The translations under genes were made by a program, and so were the position numbers. From Algoriphagus sp. AGSA1 (GTDB taxonomy: Bacteria; Bacteroidota; Bacteroidia; Cytophagales; Cyclobacteriaceae), in assembly GCF_021390545.1 (NCBI RefSeq), contig NZ_JAJUWR010000012.1:1-64000 (forward strand): a DNA stretch of 64,000 nucleotides. The letters run 5' to 3'. The number at the start of each line of letters is the position of its first letter. Position 1 is the stretch's first letter. This document shows, in pieces, positions 43,045 to 53,546 of the stretch. Below the pieces are notes generated by a model. That model did not search any database, had not been told where the DNA came from, and saw only the letters and a program-made list of their open reading frames with translations.

Positions 43045-46000
43045 CTACTTAAGCCCGATGTTTACCCCTACTGTAAAGGTCTTCGCCTGCGGGTAATACC
43101 CTCCCGCCGATAGCGGAGATTCCGGATCATAAGCGTAATAGAAATCAGTTCTGGTAAATAGATTATCACCTGAGAAATAGACTCTGAATTTATTCACTCT
43201 TAGCCTTTCTAGCAGATGGACTGGTAAGGTGTAACCAATCTGAAGATTTTTTAATCTGAGGTAGGAAGCATCCTCCAGCCAATAGGAGGAAACTCTGGAA
43301 TTATATGTCTCGCCGAAAATAAGTCTTGGGTAGGAGGCATCAGTATTATCGGGAGTCCAACGATCCCTGTGGATAGTCTGAGGATACATCGAAGAGTTTT
43401 TGTAGGCATGTCGTGCATTATCATACAAATAGCCCACAGCCTGCCCTACACCTTGAAAAAAGAAAGACAGATCAAACCCTCTCCATCCTATGTTTCCTCT
43501 AAAAGAGTAAGTGTATCGAGGAAAAGCATTGCCGAGAACTGTCCTATCCCCTTCTGCTGTGATCTCTCCGTCCCCGTTCAAATCTTCATAAACCAGGTCA
43601 CCTGGTCCAAACTTGCTTAACTCACTCGCTGCCACGGGAATGTTGGGTACCAGTCTGCCATCTACCAGATCAAAATCACTTTCTTGAGCCAGGCGTTTAG
43701 CCACATAGCCATAATAAGATCCACTGGCATAGCCAACCAGATTTACATTGGTCCCATAAGCAGGAGGTGTATCACCCATATCCAAAACTTTGTTCTGTAC
43801 ATCAGAAAGCTGGAAATTTGCTCCATACCTAAATTCCTTGATTTGATCCTGCCAGTCTAGACTCAGTTCCCACCCCTTGTTCTCCACTGCTCCCGCATTG
43901 ATATCACTGGGGGTTATTCCCAAAACAGAAGGCTGAGGAACCCTTAACAGGATATCCTTGGTCTGTTTGTTGAACCAGTCTCCGGTAAATGAAAGCCTGC
44001 CATCCAAAAAGTATAGATCCAAGCCGATGTTTAACATTTGTACAGTCTCCCAGGAAAGGTTGGTACCTGCAGAAATAGTCTGGGCAAATCCATTGGTTCT
44101 TTGATCTCCAATCGGCATCGTCCCTACATCATTGAGTACGGGTAGATAGGCATAATACTCTGCATATCCAGTCATGTCGCTTAGGTATTGGTTCCCCAAT
44201 TCACCGAACGACACTCTCGCTTTTCCATCATAGACTACCTTTTTTAGGACTTCAAAGAACCCTTCATCTGAAAATCTCCAACCGGCAGAAAGGGAAGGGA
44301 AAAACTTATAGCGATTTTCCTTGGATAATCTGGAAGAACCATCATATCTGCCATTCAATTCTAGCAGGTATTTCCCTTTATAGTCATAATTCAATCGTGC
44401 TATCCCGGATCTAAGTGCCCAATGATATCCGTCGCCACTGTTATTCTGTACTGGATTTGTACCTAAGTCCAACGCGGGAACATCTTCTGAGAGAAAGTTT
44501 TTGCGGCTGCCCGCAAAGGACTCATATCGCTGCCATTCCTGCTGAAAAGCTAAAAGTCCACTAAAATTATGATCTCCCCATGAATTTCTATAGTCTAACT
44601 GAGCCAACGTATTTTGATACCGGTTGACATAATCCCTGATTTCCAAAGAATTTTCCTCCACATTGAACCAAAGGACATCTCCTGAATCAGGGTGTCTATG
44701 GACCACCTTTTTCACAAATGTCTCCCGCCTTGAATTGCTCATGACCTGGCCGTACTGTCCCTTTAGACTTAGATTTTGATGCAGGCTGACCTGTGCTGTG
44801 ATATTGGCGGTAAATTCCTGGGAAGCAAAGACATTACTGCCTCCATCGGTAGCAATGGCTACCGGGTTGTTGGCCCCTCCACCATAGCCCCATTCACCAT
44901 TTGTATATCTGACAGGTACCAAAGGAGAAATATTCAATGCCCCACGGATTACACCTCCAGAGGCAGTCGTGGACCATTGTGGGGAATGATAAACCCGATC
45001 GATATATCCAATATTTGCATCTAAATCCAGTATATCCAGCAATGTCGTATTTAACTTAAATCTTAAATTGTTTCGCTTGGAAGAATAGGCATCCCCAACT
45101 ACGAGTCCGTCTTGGGTCAAATTACCATAAGACACCAGATAACTTAAATTTTCAGCCCCCCCTGAAACAGACACATTCGTCTGATGCTGGGGAGCCCGCT
45201 CTTTAAAAATTTCTTCTATCCAGTTGGTGTTTGCCGAGAAGTTAGGGTCTGTCCCATCGATTACTTTTTGGATATCCTCATCCGAGTATGTTTCGGATTG
45301 GCCCACATTCCGAAGTGCTTCATTTTGAAGCTGCATCATTTCCACAGATCCCAGCATTTCCGGAAGTTGGATAGGCTTCTGGATACCAAAATAACTAGTG
45401 ATGCTAATCTGTGGGGCACCTTTTCTCTTACCGGATTTTGTGGTGATCAAAATCACACCATTTGCACCGCGAGAACCATAAATGGATGCGGACGCAGCAT
45501 CCTTTAGGACTGAGACAGATGCTATATCATCGGGATTAAGGATATTCATGTTCCCTTCAATCCCATCAATAATCACCAATGGATTGGAATTGTTGATGCT
45601 GCTTACTCCCCTGATCCTTATAGATCCATTATCCTGTCCAGGCATGGCCGTGTAATTCTGGACTACCAAGCCGGGCATCAACCCTTGTAATAAATTGGAA
45701 GTATTGGTGGTAGGCCTGTTTTCCAAATCCTCATGGGTAACCATCTCCACCGCACCGGTTACATTCACTTTCTTTTGCTCTCCAAACCCTACGATCACCA
45801 CCTCTTCCAGTGCCTTGGTATCCCCTCCTAGATAAACTGTAATATTCAGATTGTCCCCGAGAGTGATTTCCTGCGACTCATAGCCAATGAAACTGATCAC
45901 CAAAACCTGCCCGGATTCAGCATTTATCTCAAACGCCCCATTCACATCCGTCACTGTACCGGTAGTAGTACCCTTGATCTGAACAGTTGCTCCGGGTAGG

Positions 46001-46431
46001 ACTTCCTCACTGTCTCCATCCATCACAGTTCCGGAATACAACTGGAACTTGGCTTGTTTCACCGACAGTTCCGTTTTCTTTTCCTTGATTGCAATCATTG
46101 AGTTCACCTGCTTGAAACTCAGGTTAGTAGTCCTTGATATATCTTCCAACACTTTCAACAGGCTCCCTTCACCTGGACCAATCTGGATAGCTATTTTTTT
46201 GGGGCGAATAGCCGCATTATAGGTAAAAAGAAATTCAGTCTGTTTTTCAATAACTGATAACACCTGATCCAGATTTGCATATTTTGAACTGAACTTTACT
46301 TTGGTCGTTTCCAGGTCCTGTCCGGATACATTGCCTGCCAGCAGTGTAGTGGTGAGTAAGCATGAAATAAGTACACTGTAAAATAGCCTCATAAGCCAGG
46401 GCTTTACTTTTTTTAGTAAGCGTGATTCCAT
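43045..46431 (-). CDS. SusC/RagA-family TonB-dependent transporter with STN domain
   Basis: About 1128 residues from the ATG at 46431 (MESRLLKKVK); an in-frame ATG 11 codons earlier is possible. Signal sequence, STN domain (ANLDQVLSVIEKQTEFLFTY), carboxypeptidase-like domain (LPGATVQIKGTTTGTVTDVN), plug with IRGVSSINNSNPLVIIDG and YGSRGANGVILITTKSG, then the barrel ending FTVGVNIGLK. The STN domain ties it to the FecR/ECF pair encoded immediately upstream. Confidence 0.95.
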   Translation of the reverse strand: MESRLLKKVKPWLMRLFYSVLISCLLTTTLLAGNVSGQDLETTKVKFSSKYANLDQVLSVIEKQTEFLFTYNAAIRPKKIAIQIGPGEGSLLKVLEDISRTTNLSFKQVNSMIAIKEKKTELSVKQAKFQLYSGTVMDGDSEEVLPGATVQIKGTTTGTVTDVNGAFEINAESGQVLVISFIGYESQEITLGDNLNITVYLGGDTKALEEVVIVGFGEQKKVNVTGAVEMVTHEDLENRPTTNTSNLLQGLMPGLVVQNYTAMPGQDNGSIRIRGVSSINNSNPLVIIDGIEGNMNILNPDDIASVSVLKDAASASIYGSRGANGVILITTKSGKRKGAPQISITSYFGIQKPIQLPEMLGSVEMMQLQNEALRNVGQSETYSDEDIQKVIDGTDPNFSANTNWIEEIFKERAPQHQTNVSVSGGAENLSYLVSYGNLTQDGLVVGDAYSSKRNNLRFKLNTTLLDILDLDANIGYIDRVYHSPQWSTTASGGVIRGALNISPLVPVRYTNGEWGYGGGANNPVAIATDGGSNVFASQEFTANITAQVSLHQNLSLKGQYGQVMSNSRRETFVKKVVHRHPDSGDVLWFNVEENSLEIRDYVNRYQNTLAQLDYRNSWGDHNFSGLLAFQQEWQRYESFAGSRKNFLSEDVPALDLGTNPVQNNSGDGYHWALRSGIARLNYDYKGKYLLELNGRYDGSSRLSKENRYKFFPSLSAGWRFSDEGFFEVLKKVVYDGKARVSFGELGNQYLSDMTGYAEYYAYLPVLNDVGTMPIGDQRTNGFAQTISAGTNLSWETVQMLNIGLDLYFLDGRLSFTGDWFNKQTKDILLRVPQPSVLGITPSDINAGAVENKGWELSLDWQDQIKEFRYGANFQLSDVQNKVLDMGDTPPAYGTNVNLVGYASGSYYGYVAKRLAQESDFDLVDGRLVPNIPVAASELSKFGPGDLVYEDLNGDGEITAEGDRTVLGNAFPRYTYSFRGNIGWRGFDLSFFFQGVGQAVGYLYDNARHAYKNSSMYPQTIHRDRWTPDNTDASYPRLIFGETYNSRVSSYWLEDASYLRLKNLQIGYTLPVHLLERLRVNKFRVYFSGDNLFTRTDFYYAYDPESPLSAGGYYPQAKTFTVGVNIGLK

Positions 46432-46515
46432 AATTTTGAATTGTTTAAATGTGAGTTTAGACAAAAGGAAATGCTCCTGTAGACTTATCTATACAGGTCG
46501 TTTCTACCAGAAATG

Positions 46516-46537
46516 CGGGGGTGCTGCAACACTCCCG
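46516..46537 (-). promoter_or_regulatory. Conserved hairpin in FecR-to-SusC spacer
   Basis: Coding strand: CGGGAGTG-TTGCAG-CACCCCCG, an 8-position stem with one A-C mismatch and a six-base loop starting TTG. It starts 9 bases after the FecR stop and ends 84 bases before SusC. It shares stem sequence (GAGTG), loop size and mismatch with the hairpin at 10636-10659. In the plus direction the stem is followed by TTTTTTC. Confidence 0.6.
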
Positions 46538-46546
46538 TTTTTTCTT

Positions 46547-47551
46547 TTAACAAGGCTTCCCTTTGATGATGATCATTTGGTTCTCGTTGAATTCGTATTC
46601 TACATAGCTGGCATATTTTAGGATTTCAAGAATATTTTTTAAGGTTTCATCGCGTTGTTTTAATGTCACTCTACAGTTTAGAATCCTTGGATCTTCCACC
46701 GAAAACTCCACCCCATACCATCTGCTTAGACTTTTCAGCACCTGTCCAAGTGTCTCGTTTTCAAAGTATATGTACCCCTGGGTCCATAATGCAATAGATT
46801 CAGGGTCAACTTTCTCCAACTCCATTGTGGAACTGGCATTGTCATAAATAACAACATCACCAACCTGAAGATTGACGGGATCCGATAACTGCACTGGAAA
46901 AGCCACCTGCACTGTACCTGACTTTACCGCAACTTCCTGACGCTTTTCATCCGGAAATGACCTGATGTTAAATGATGTGCCCAAGACTTTGGTTTCCAAT
47001 TGACCCGAGGAAATAATAAATGGACGGCTTTTATCCGAGGTTACTTCAAAAAATGCCTCGCCGGACAGCATGATTTTTCTTGTACTGTCAGAAAATTCGA
47101 CAGGATACGAAACTGAAGAAGATGAATTTAATCGGACTGTGGTTCCATCTGCCAGCGTAATCGTAGCTTTCTGGCCTTCGACTGTAGATTTGGTTACCAT
47201 TTCAATACCTTTTTCAGGGCTAGCCCTGTAAAGCCAAAACGCCAATAATCCTAAACACATGATAATAGTGACGCTGGCAGCCCTGCCCCAACTCCAGCTT
47301 CTTTGCGTAATCGGTTTTACCCCTGACGAAGGAATATAGATACCAGTAATCACTTTCTGCCAAGCTGAATTTTTATCAGCAGAGTTAAATCCCTTAGATC
47401 CAAAAGTATTGTCGAGCTGTCCTAAAAAGCATCTGTACTCCTGGGCAAACTGAGCGTCATCCCTGAGTTTTTTTTCAAACTCAGAAACCTCCTCAGTGGA
47501 CAACTGTTCAAGTAAGTATTTTTCAAAATATTCAAAATTTTCTAAACTCAT
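46547..47551 (-). CDS. FecR-family anti-sigma factor
   Basis: 334 residues if started at the ATG at 47551 (MSLENFEYFEKYLLEQ); an ATG 9 codons upstream is possible. One membrane helix (AASVTIIMCLGLLAFWLY), FecR domain (GQKATITLADGTTVRLNSSS, GEAFFEVTSD, GTSFNIRSF) and DUF4974 tail (LGQVLKSLSRWYGVEFSV). It would gate the ECF factor encoded 66 bases upstream in response to SusC. Confidence 0.93.
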   Translation of the reverse strand: MSLENFEYFEKYLLEQLSTEEVSEFEKKLRDDAQFAQEYRCFLGQLDNTFGSKGFNSADKNSAWQKVITGIYIPSSGVKPITQRSWSWGRAASVTIIMCLGLLAFWLYRASPEKGIEMVTKSTVEGQKATITLADGTTVRLNSSSSVSYPVEFSDSTRKIMLSGEAFFEVTSDKSRPFIISSGQLETKVLGTSFNIRSFPDEKRQEVAVKSGTVQVAFPVQLSDPVNLQVGDVVIYDNASSTMELEKVDPESIALWTQGYIYFENETLGQVLKSLSRWYGVEFSVEDPRILNCRVTLKQRDETLKNILEILKYASYVEYEFNENQMIIIKGKPC

Positions 47552-47617
47552 GTTTCCCTGCATATACAGGCAAGACACAGTTTCAAATGAATTTGACTAT
47601 TGAACTACTGAAAAATA

Positions 47618-48160
47618 TCAGGAAAGATTGTTTTTTTCTTTAAGGCTGTTTATTACAGCCCTCATCTGGTTTTTTACAGTGCTTTCAGAAATCTGCAACG
47701 CTTCAGCGACTTCCGAATTTGAAAAGCCTGATTTAAGTTTTAGCTGAAGAATCAATTTCCTTCTATCTGGTAGGGAATTGGTGAAAAAGTCCAGCTTATC
47801 CTGGAATTCTTTGAACTCCATCTGTTCATCCGGTGATAGCTCAGTACTGATAAATACTTCAGAATAGTCCTCGTAATTCATCATTTCCACCTTTCGGCCC
47901 CGGAGATGATTGAGACAGGCATTTTTCACGGATTTATACAAGTATGCCCTAAGTGAACCTGTGATCTTTATCTGATGGCGCTGGTTCCAGAAGCGAATAA
48001 AAAAATCACTTACCAAATCCGATGACACATCGGATGGGCGAACATAAATGGTAGCGAAGTCACAGAGGCCATTATAGTATTTGTCAAAAATATATTTGAG
48101 CCCATCCGTATTATTACAGGATAGCTGAGCTAAAGCATCATTGTCTTCCTTATTCATCAT
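47618..48160 (-). CDS. ECF RNA polymerase sigma factor
   Basis: 180 residues. Region 2: LKYIFDKYYNGLCDFATIY, DLVSDFFIRFWNQR. Region 4: LPDRRKLILQLKLKSGFSNSEVA, ALQISESTVKNQMRAVINSL. Bacteroidota-type sigma of a SusC/FecR cascade, first gene of a probable five-gene transcript ending with the endonuclease lipoprotein. Confidence 0.93.
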   Translation of the reverse strand: MMNKEDNDALAQLSCNNTDGLKYIFDKYYNGLCDFATIYVRPSDVSSDLVSDFFIRFWNQRHQIKITGSLRAYLYKSVKNACLNHLRGRKVEMMNYEDYSEVFISTELSPDEQMEFKEFQDKLDFFTNSLPDRRKLILQLKLKSGFSNSEVAEALQISESTVKNQMRAVINSLKEKNNLS

Positions 48161-48647
48161 AATGAAACAAATATACTTTTGTGCATCTTTGTTGGCCGAA
48201 TTAAGAGATTAACAAATAGTTAAACTCCAAAGTATAAATTATATCCTATAAAATCCTGGGCCAATAAAACTTTTATTATGCTAAAGCTCCCTGTAATCGC
48301 CAATGGAATAATCCATTAGTGGGGTATCCAGTACCTTTTCTACCTTCCTGATACTTTTTATAAGTCTATAATCCTACTCAACTACTATCAGATTTACACT
48401 CATTTGATTATCAGTCAGAATGACCGAGCCGATAAATATCCTAATCCCAGCTGCATAAATTACATCCACCACTGCCCCTGCTGTTCCACCCGAAATGATG
48501 ATTATCAATTCCCAGTAAACTGTTGGGGCTAGAGAGCAGCATCACCTTAATACCCTGGACAAACTCTATCCTGTCCCGTTAGCAGATTTTTCAAAGTATT
48601 TTATACAACTGCCTCGATCCGCAGACATTTGGTCGAAGCGAAGAACC
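48161..48647. other. Intergenic with a possible coding remnant
   Basis: No intact gene in 487 bases. On the minus strand, about 56 codons are open down to a TAG at 48374-48376 with a coherent hydrophobic sequence (YWELIIIISGGTAGAVVD, then VIYAAGIRIFIGSVILTD). It lacks a start and a recognisable family, so it may be a gene remnant. The sigma-factor promoter should be near 48161-48260. Confidence 0.35.
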
Positions 48648-51269
48648 TTATTCACTCTTCAAGCTATTGGCAGGGTTGCTCAGGGCTGCCTTTAGGCCGT
48701 GGATCCCTGAGGTGATCAGTCCAATTCCCAAAGTCAGGACGGCCGCGACCATTACCGCCCACCAAGGAGCCGAAATATGGAAAGCAAAATCCTCCAGCCA
48801 ACTGCTCATCACATAATAAGCAATCGGTGATGCAAGAACAATGGCAATCAATACCAGACGCACAAAATTTCCTGAAAGTATATTGAGAACCTGAAAAGTC
48901 GATGCTCCCAGCACTTTTCGGATACTGACTTCCTTCAATCGCTGCTGAATCATATAGGAAGACAATCCAAACAAACCCAGACAGGCCAATACTATGGCAC
49001 AGGTGGAAAACAGGTTCATCAACTTGCCCAACTGCATTTCGGACTGGTACATTCGATCATAATCCTCATCTAGAAAATGGTAAGAATATGGTCGTTCGGG
49101 CAATATTTTCTCCCAGGTTTTCTCAATGAAACTTAAAGATTCAGGCATATTTTCCCCATTGATCTTTACCAGTAACCTGCCGCCCCAAGAGGCTGAAAAC
49201 AACACCAATGGTTGAAGGTCATTTCTTAAGGATTGGAAATGAAAATCCTTGACTACTCCTACTACAGTACCCTGTTGGTTTAGAATCATTTCTTTCCCTA
49301 TAGCCTCTTCAGGACTCCAGCCGAATTTACCAGCCGCACTTTCGGTCATGATATAATGGAATTCCTTTTTCTCCCAAGGTTCTATTTCTGTCTGCCGGAT
49401 ATGTTGTTCTGTAAAATTGGTTCCTGCGATCACTTTCAGCCCTGTAGCTGGTATGAAGTTTTCATCTATCGGATTGGCATTGACAGAGATCACCTCATTT
49501 TCAGGTCTGGTCGGCAAATTCATGCTGTATCCGCTATTGATATTGACCGGACTGGAGGCAGCCCTGGAAACTTCAAGAATCTGGGAACTGGCTTTTAACT
49601 CCTTTTTCAATGTGTTGATTTTCTGAAAATCAGTGTTCCAGCCTATCGGCAAAGAAATAATATGCGCCCTGTCATATCCCAAATCCCTGCTTTGGATATA
49701 GTTGAGCTGACCCTGTACTACCAAAGTGGCGATGATCAGAAAAACTGAAATCCCAAACTGGAACACCGTGAGTGATTGCTGGAGCCACTTTGCAGAAGGA
49801 GTGTTTTTGAATATTCCTTTCAAAACCTTCATGGGCTGGAATTTGGACAAAAAAATCGCCGGATATGCCCCCGCAATCAAGCTCAGCCCCAGGGTAAGGG
49901 CCAATGTAAAAGTCAAAAACGTAAGTGACAGCAAGTCCCCAAGCATTAATTCTCTATCAATAAGATTATTGAAACTGGGCAATACTAGATAAACAACTAT
50001 AAAACTGGCAACTACAGACAGGCCACATAACAGAAATGACTCTCCGATAAACTGCCAGAATAGCTGGGATTGTCCGGCTCCTGAGACTTTTCGGATCCCC
50101 ACCTCCTTTGCCCGCTCCACAGATCTCGCCGTGCTCAAATTGATGTAGGTAAAACAAACGATCACCAAGATCAGCAATGCAATCCCCGCAAGCATGTAGA
50201 GGTACTTGATATGGGTATTGGGCACAAAATCCGAATAAGGAGAGTACAGGTGTACCCTGTCAAAATGCTCTAAAGTAAAATTGATTGTCGCTCCCAAATC
50301 CGCTGACTCCTTTTCCATAAATGGCGGCAACTTCTCCGCCATACTACCAAAGGAACTTTCATCCTGCAAAAGCACATAAGTTGTGTAGTTTGCATTCCAA
50401 TAAGATTCCTCTTGATTCACGCCCAGAGAAGAGAAAGAAGCCAGAAAGTCGAATCGAAATTGGGAATTATAAGGATAGTCCTCCATCACCCCGGTCACTT
50501 CATAGACTGTTTTATTATCCCCCACCTCTAGAGCCTGACCTACTGGATTAGATTCTCCAAAGTACTTTTTGGCCATACTTTCAGTCAAAACTACTTTTCT
50601 GGGGCCATTTAGGGCAATTTTTGGATCCCCTTGGATGATCTTGTAAGCAAAAGCATCGAAAAAAGTAGAGTCCGCATACATGAAACCCGCTTCCGTAACA
50701 GGATTTCCGCCAAGTTGCAAAATCGCGGAAGATTGATTCATGCGGATAGCTTTTTCCACTTCGGGAAATGTCCTCGAGAAGACAGGAGCTACTTTGGTAC
50801 TGGTGAATGTTCCTTTTGAGCTTTCTTCTCCCCCATCAAAGGAATATTCCATGACCACCCTACCGATTCTTTCAGCATTGGGCTGAAAGGTATCGTAACT
50901 CATTTCATGTTGGATAAAAAGAGCGATCAGCATACATGAGGTGATCCCCACGATAAGCCCCAGCATATTGATGATGGTGGCGGCTTTGTTCTTCCAGAGT
51001 GTCCTTCTGGCTATTTTAAAATTGTTTCGAAACATGTCAATATGGTTAGTCTTATATTCTTTGCTATTGATCCCAATGATCCCCGGTCGGAAGAGCAGTA
51101 GCACATCCCGGACAAAACGCAGGTCAGCCCTGAGCTTACCTTCTTTCTGAAGCCGCTCATGGTATAGTTCAAATAAATCCCCTTCTATGGAAGCGAGCAG
51201 ATCCTTATCACAAAACCATCTGAAAAATCGCTGAGCTAATCCGGGTGGTTGTGTTCCCTTCTTTCCCAT
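48648..51269 (-). CDS. FtsX/MacB-type ABC transporter permease with permease-prefix domain
   Basis: 873 residues. Residues 1-75 form the permease-prefix region (RFFRWFCDKDLLASIEGDLFELY), followed by the first membrane helix (IINMLGLIVGITSCMLIAL), a MacB-type periplasmic domain, an FtsX block (IKYLYMLAGIALLILVIVC…AKEVGIRKVSGA), and a second periplasmic domain and FtsX block (LKEVSIRKVLGAS). The prefix is typical of Bacteroidota permeases encoded with PadR. Export or stress-sensing role; no ATPase gene is adjacent. Confidence 0.88.
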   Translation of the reverse strand: MGKKGTQPPGLAQRFFRWFCDKDLLASIEGDLFELYHERLQKEGKLRADLRFVRDVLLLFRPGIIGINSKEYKTNHIDMFRNNFKIARRTLWKNKAATIINMLGLIVGITSCMLIALFIQHEMSYDTFQPNAERIGRVVMEYSFDGGEESSKGTFTSTKVAPVFSRTFPEVEKAIRMNQSSAILQLGGNPVTEAGFMYADSTFFDAFAYKIIQGDPKIALNGPRKVVLTESMAKKYFGESNPVGQALEVGDNKTVYEVTGVMEDYPYNSQFRFDFLASFSSLGVNQEESYWNANYTTYVLLQDESSFGSMAEKLPPFMEKESADLGATINFTLEHFDRVHLYSPYSDFVPNTHIKYLYMLAGIALLILVIVCFTYINLSTARSVERAKEVGIRKVSGAGQSQLFWQFIGESFLLCGLSVVASFIVVYLVLPSFNNLIDRELMLGDLLSLTFLTFTLALTLGLSLIAGAYPAIFLSKFQPMKVLKGIFKNTPSAKWLQQSLTVFQFGISVFLIIATLVVQGQLNYIQSRDLGYDRAHIISLPIGWNTDFQKINTLKKELKASSQILEVSRAASSPVNINSGYSMNLPTRPENEVISVNANPIDENFIPATGLKVIAGTNFTEQHIRQTEIEPWEKKEFHYIMTESAAGKFGWSPEEAIGKEMILNQQGTVVGVVKDFHFQSLRNDLQPLVLFSASWGGRLLVKINGENMPESLSFIEKTWEKILPERPYSYHFLDEDYDRMYQSEMQLGKLMNLFSTCAIVLACLGLFGLSSYMIQQRLKEVSIRKVLGASTFQVLNILSGNFVRLVLIAIVLASPIAYYVMSSWLEDFAFHISAPWWAVMVAAVLTLGIGLITSGIHGLKAALSNPANSLKSE

Positions 51270-51275
51270 AGTCTC

Positions 51276-51614
51276 TTAGCCCATTTTTAGATTCCATACG
51301 ACATCGGGAATAGCTTTCCAAAGATCCTCTCTGGTCCGACGGGTAAATTGCATGGCTTCCTTGCCCAAAGCCGTGATCTGGAAATATTTTTTTGGTCTGC
51401 CCGCCCGCTCATGGGTGCTCTCGCCTTCCCTTGATTTTAAGTACCCTTTGTCCTCCAATCGTTTTAGCGCAGTTTGCAAAGCTCCTACACTGACACTGCG
51501 CTCCAGTCTTGATTCAATTTCAGATTTAATTGAAACTCCATAAGCTTCGTCAAACAGCACACCTACCGTCAGCATGACGACTTCCTCGAATTCCCCCAAT
51601 TGATATTTCTTCAT
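51276..51614 (-). CDS. PadR-family transcriptional regulator
   Basis: 112 residues, winged helix: LGEFEEVVMLTVGVLFDEAY, GVSIKSEIESRLERSVSVGAL, TALKRLEDKGYLKSREG, RPKKYFQITALGKEAM. It ends 6 bases before the permease gene on the same strand and surely regulates that two-gene unit. Confidence 0.93.
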   Translation of the reverse strand: MKKYQLGEFEEVVMLTVGVLFDEAYGVSIKSEIESRLERSVSVGALQTALKRLEDKGYLKSREGESTHERAGRPKKYFQITALGKEAMQFTRRTREDLWKAIPDVVWNLKMG

Positions 51615-51790
51615 GGCAAAACAATTGATTCCTAATTGTAGTATTAAAAAATTGTGCCACGTTGAAAAACGCTTTGTACAACCGGTTTAGGGCTATTTCA
51701 GTCTTTAAGAAAAACCAGAAGTGTTCGGTTTTGTTCGGTTTTGGAACATTGATATAAGAATACATTTTCACCCAGCCGCCTAGAATCAGT

Positions 51791-51823
51791 CAAAAAAAGA
51801 GACGGGAAAAAGTCCCCGTCTCT
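51791..51823 (-). terminator. Rho-independent terminator after second SusCD pair
   Basis: Minus strand: AGAGACGGG-GACTTTTT-CCCGTCTCT followed by TTTTTTG. Perfect 9-bp stem and T-tract 21 bases past the SusD stop. Confidence 0.88.
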
Positions 51824-51844
51824 GTAGATAAAGCTAAACTGCAA

Positions 51845-53445
51845 TTAATCGTTATACCCAGGATTTTGGGTCAGTTTAGGATTCTTGTTCATTTCATCAT
51901 TCGGGATTGGAAATAATGTCCTGCTGTCCGCCTGGGGATGGGGAGAATGGTTGAACCAACTTTTGGTCTGAAAAACTCCAAACCGGATTATATCCTGCCT
52001 CCTGTGGGCTTCGGCGGCAAACTCCCAACCCAATTCATCAAGAAACCTACCAAATTCAATGTCATCCCCACCAGTCCCTGTGACGGTACCATCCTCATTC
52101 TGGATACCATACTGGTAGGAGCTTCCCTGAAGAAGCTCCGCTCCCGTTACCACAGCTTTTGACGGATCGGTTGCAAGAAACGCGCGCTGTCTAACTTCGG
52201 TCACTAAAAGGGCAGCTTCATCTGCACGTCCCGTTCTCAACAATGCCTCTGCTTTCATCATGAGCACATCTGCATATCTCAGCATCGGAAAATCATTATC
52301 CAAAGACCCGGTAGCTCCCTGCTTGATGGCATATTTCCCTATTCTGGCACCTTGATTTGATTCGGTTCCAGCCATACTCGGCACCTTATTTACATAAGTG
52401 ATGACCGGCTCTCCGGTAGAAGCATGCAGTTGCGGACCTAAAAGCCACGTGTCACCTAGCCTTGTATCATTGGGGTCATACGTATTAATAAACTGTGGCA
52501 CTGCACAGTTACCCCCCACGGCCCTGCCTGCATGTTGTACACAAATCTACTTAAAGGATCCAGTGTTTTCATATGCACAGTATTTCCGGTACCATAGATT
52601 TCATCGTAAGGTATCGCAAAGATGATTTCAGGAGAATTATGGTTCTCCCAGTTGAAAATATCGGAATAGTTGTCATCTAAGGCGTAGCCCGCTCCACCCA
52701 TAATCACTTCATCACATGCATCAATACATTCTTGCCAGGCAGCCTCACCTATATACACCTCCGAATTAAGATAGATTTTAGCCAGTAAAGTCTGAACTAC
52801 CCATTTATTAAATTGTCCATAGGTATTGTTCACATCTTCGCTTAGCATGGGCATAACTTCCTTCAATTCGTTGACAACAAAATCATAGACTTCTTTTCTG
52901 CTTTTCTGCTCGGGCAAAGAAACATCTTTGAAATCTGTCACAATCGGCACATTGCCGTGATTGTCCAAGAGCAAGTAATATGCAAAGGCCCTTGCAGCCC
53001 GTAATTCAGCTATTACAGCCTCCTTTTGATCTGTGATGGGTATCTCCCCTTCTTCAATCTGAGACATCACCCTATTGGCTGTAGTGATGCTACGGTAAGC
53101 ACTCTGCCAGATATTTGTTGGCTGCCATTGCAGGGAAGTCCAGTTGTGCTGATGCATACGCAGATAGGTACCACCATCATACCATCCGTTTGGCCTGGCA
53201 GGGGTTATGATGATGTCTGCTGATTCTTCCTGTGTGTCAAAATACCCCTGCCAGCCCATCATCAATCCTCTAAAAGACCCATATACGGGCGCTATTATAG
53301 AGGGTATATCCTTTTCGGTTGGATTGAAATTGGTAGCCAGTACTTCGGAATATACTTCTTCGTCAAGATTTAGACAGGAATTTAGCCCCAACGAAGCCAA
53401 TCCGATCACTAGTAACTTAATTGTATTATTTCTATTGATTTTCAT
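51845..53445 (-). pseudogene. SusD/RagB-family lipoprotein, frameshifted
   Basis: The N-terminal part (KLLVIGLASLGLNSCLNLDEE lipobox at the start) runs in frame to NMQAGPWGV and then off frame to a stop at about 52456. The C-terminal half continues in the next frame as GGNCAVPQFINTYDPNDTRL to the stop. The switch is at a run of six C (52512-52517; G on the coding strand). One extra G would give AGPWGGNCAVPQF, the usual SusD phrase. All later motifs (LRYADVLMMKAEALLR, GWEFAAEAHRRQDIIRFG, LFPIPNDEM) are intact. Either recent loss or a homopolymer base-calling error. Confidence 0.85.
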
Positions 53446-53546
53446 GTGTATATAATTTGATTTTATCGGTCACATGGAATCTCGCATGTACTAAAATCCC
53501 CCCTCAGTCTATTGCCAGCAACATGCTCGATTTCATACTGTTCAGA

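Noticed and set aside
51744..51790. A stretch like the middle of the GGGC-type element (GAATACATTTTCACCCAGCC)
   Set aside because: Too short and too diverged, with no element ends nearby.
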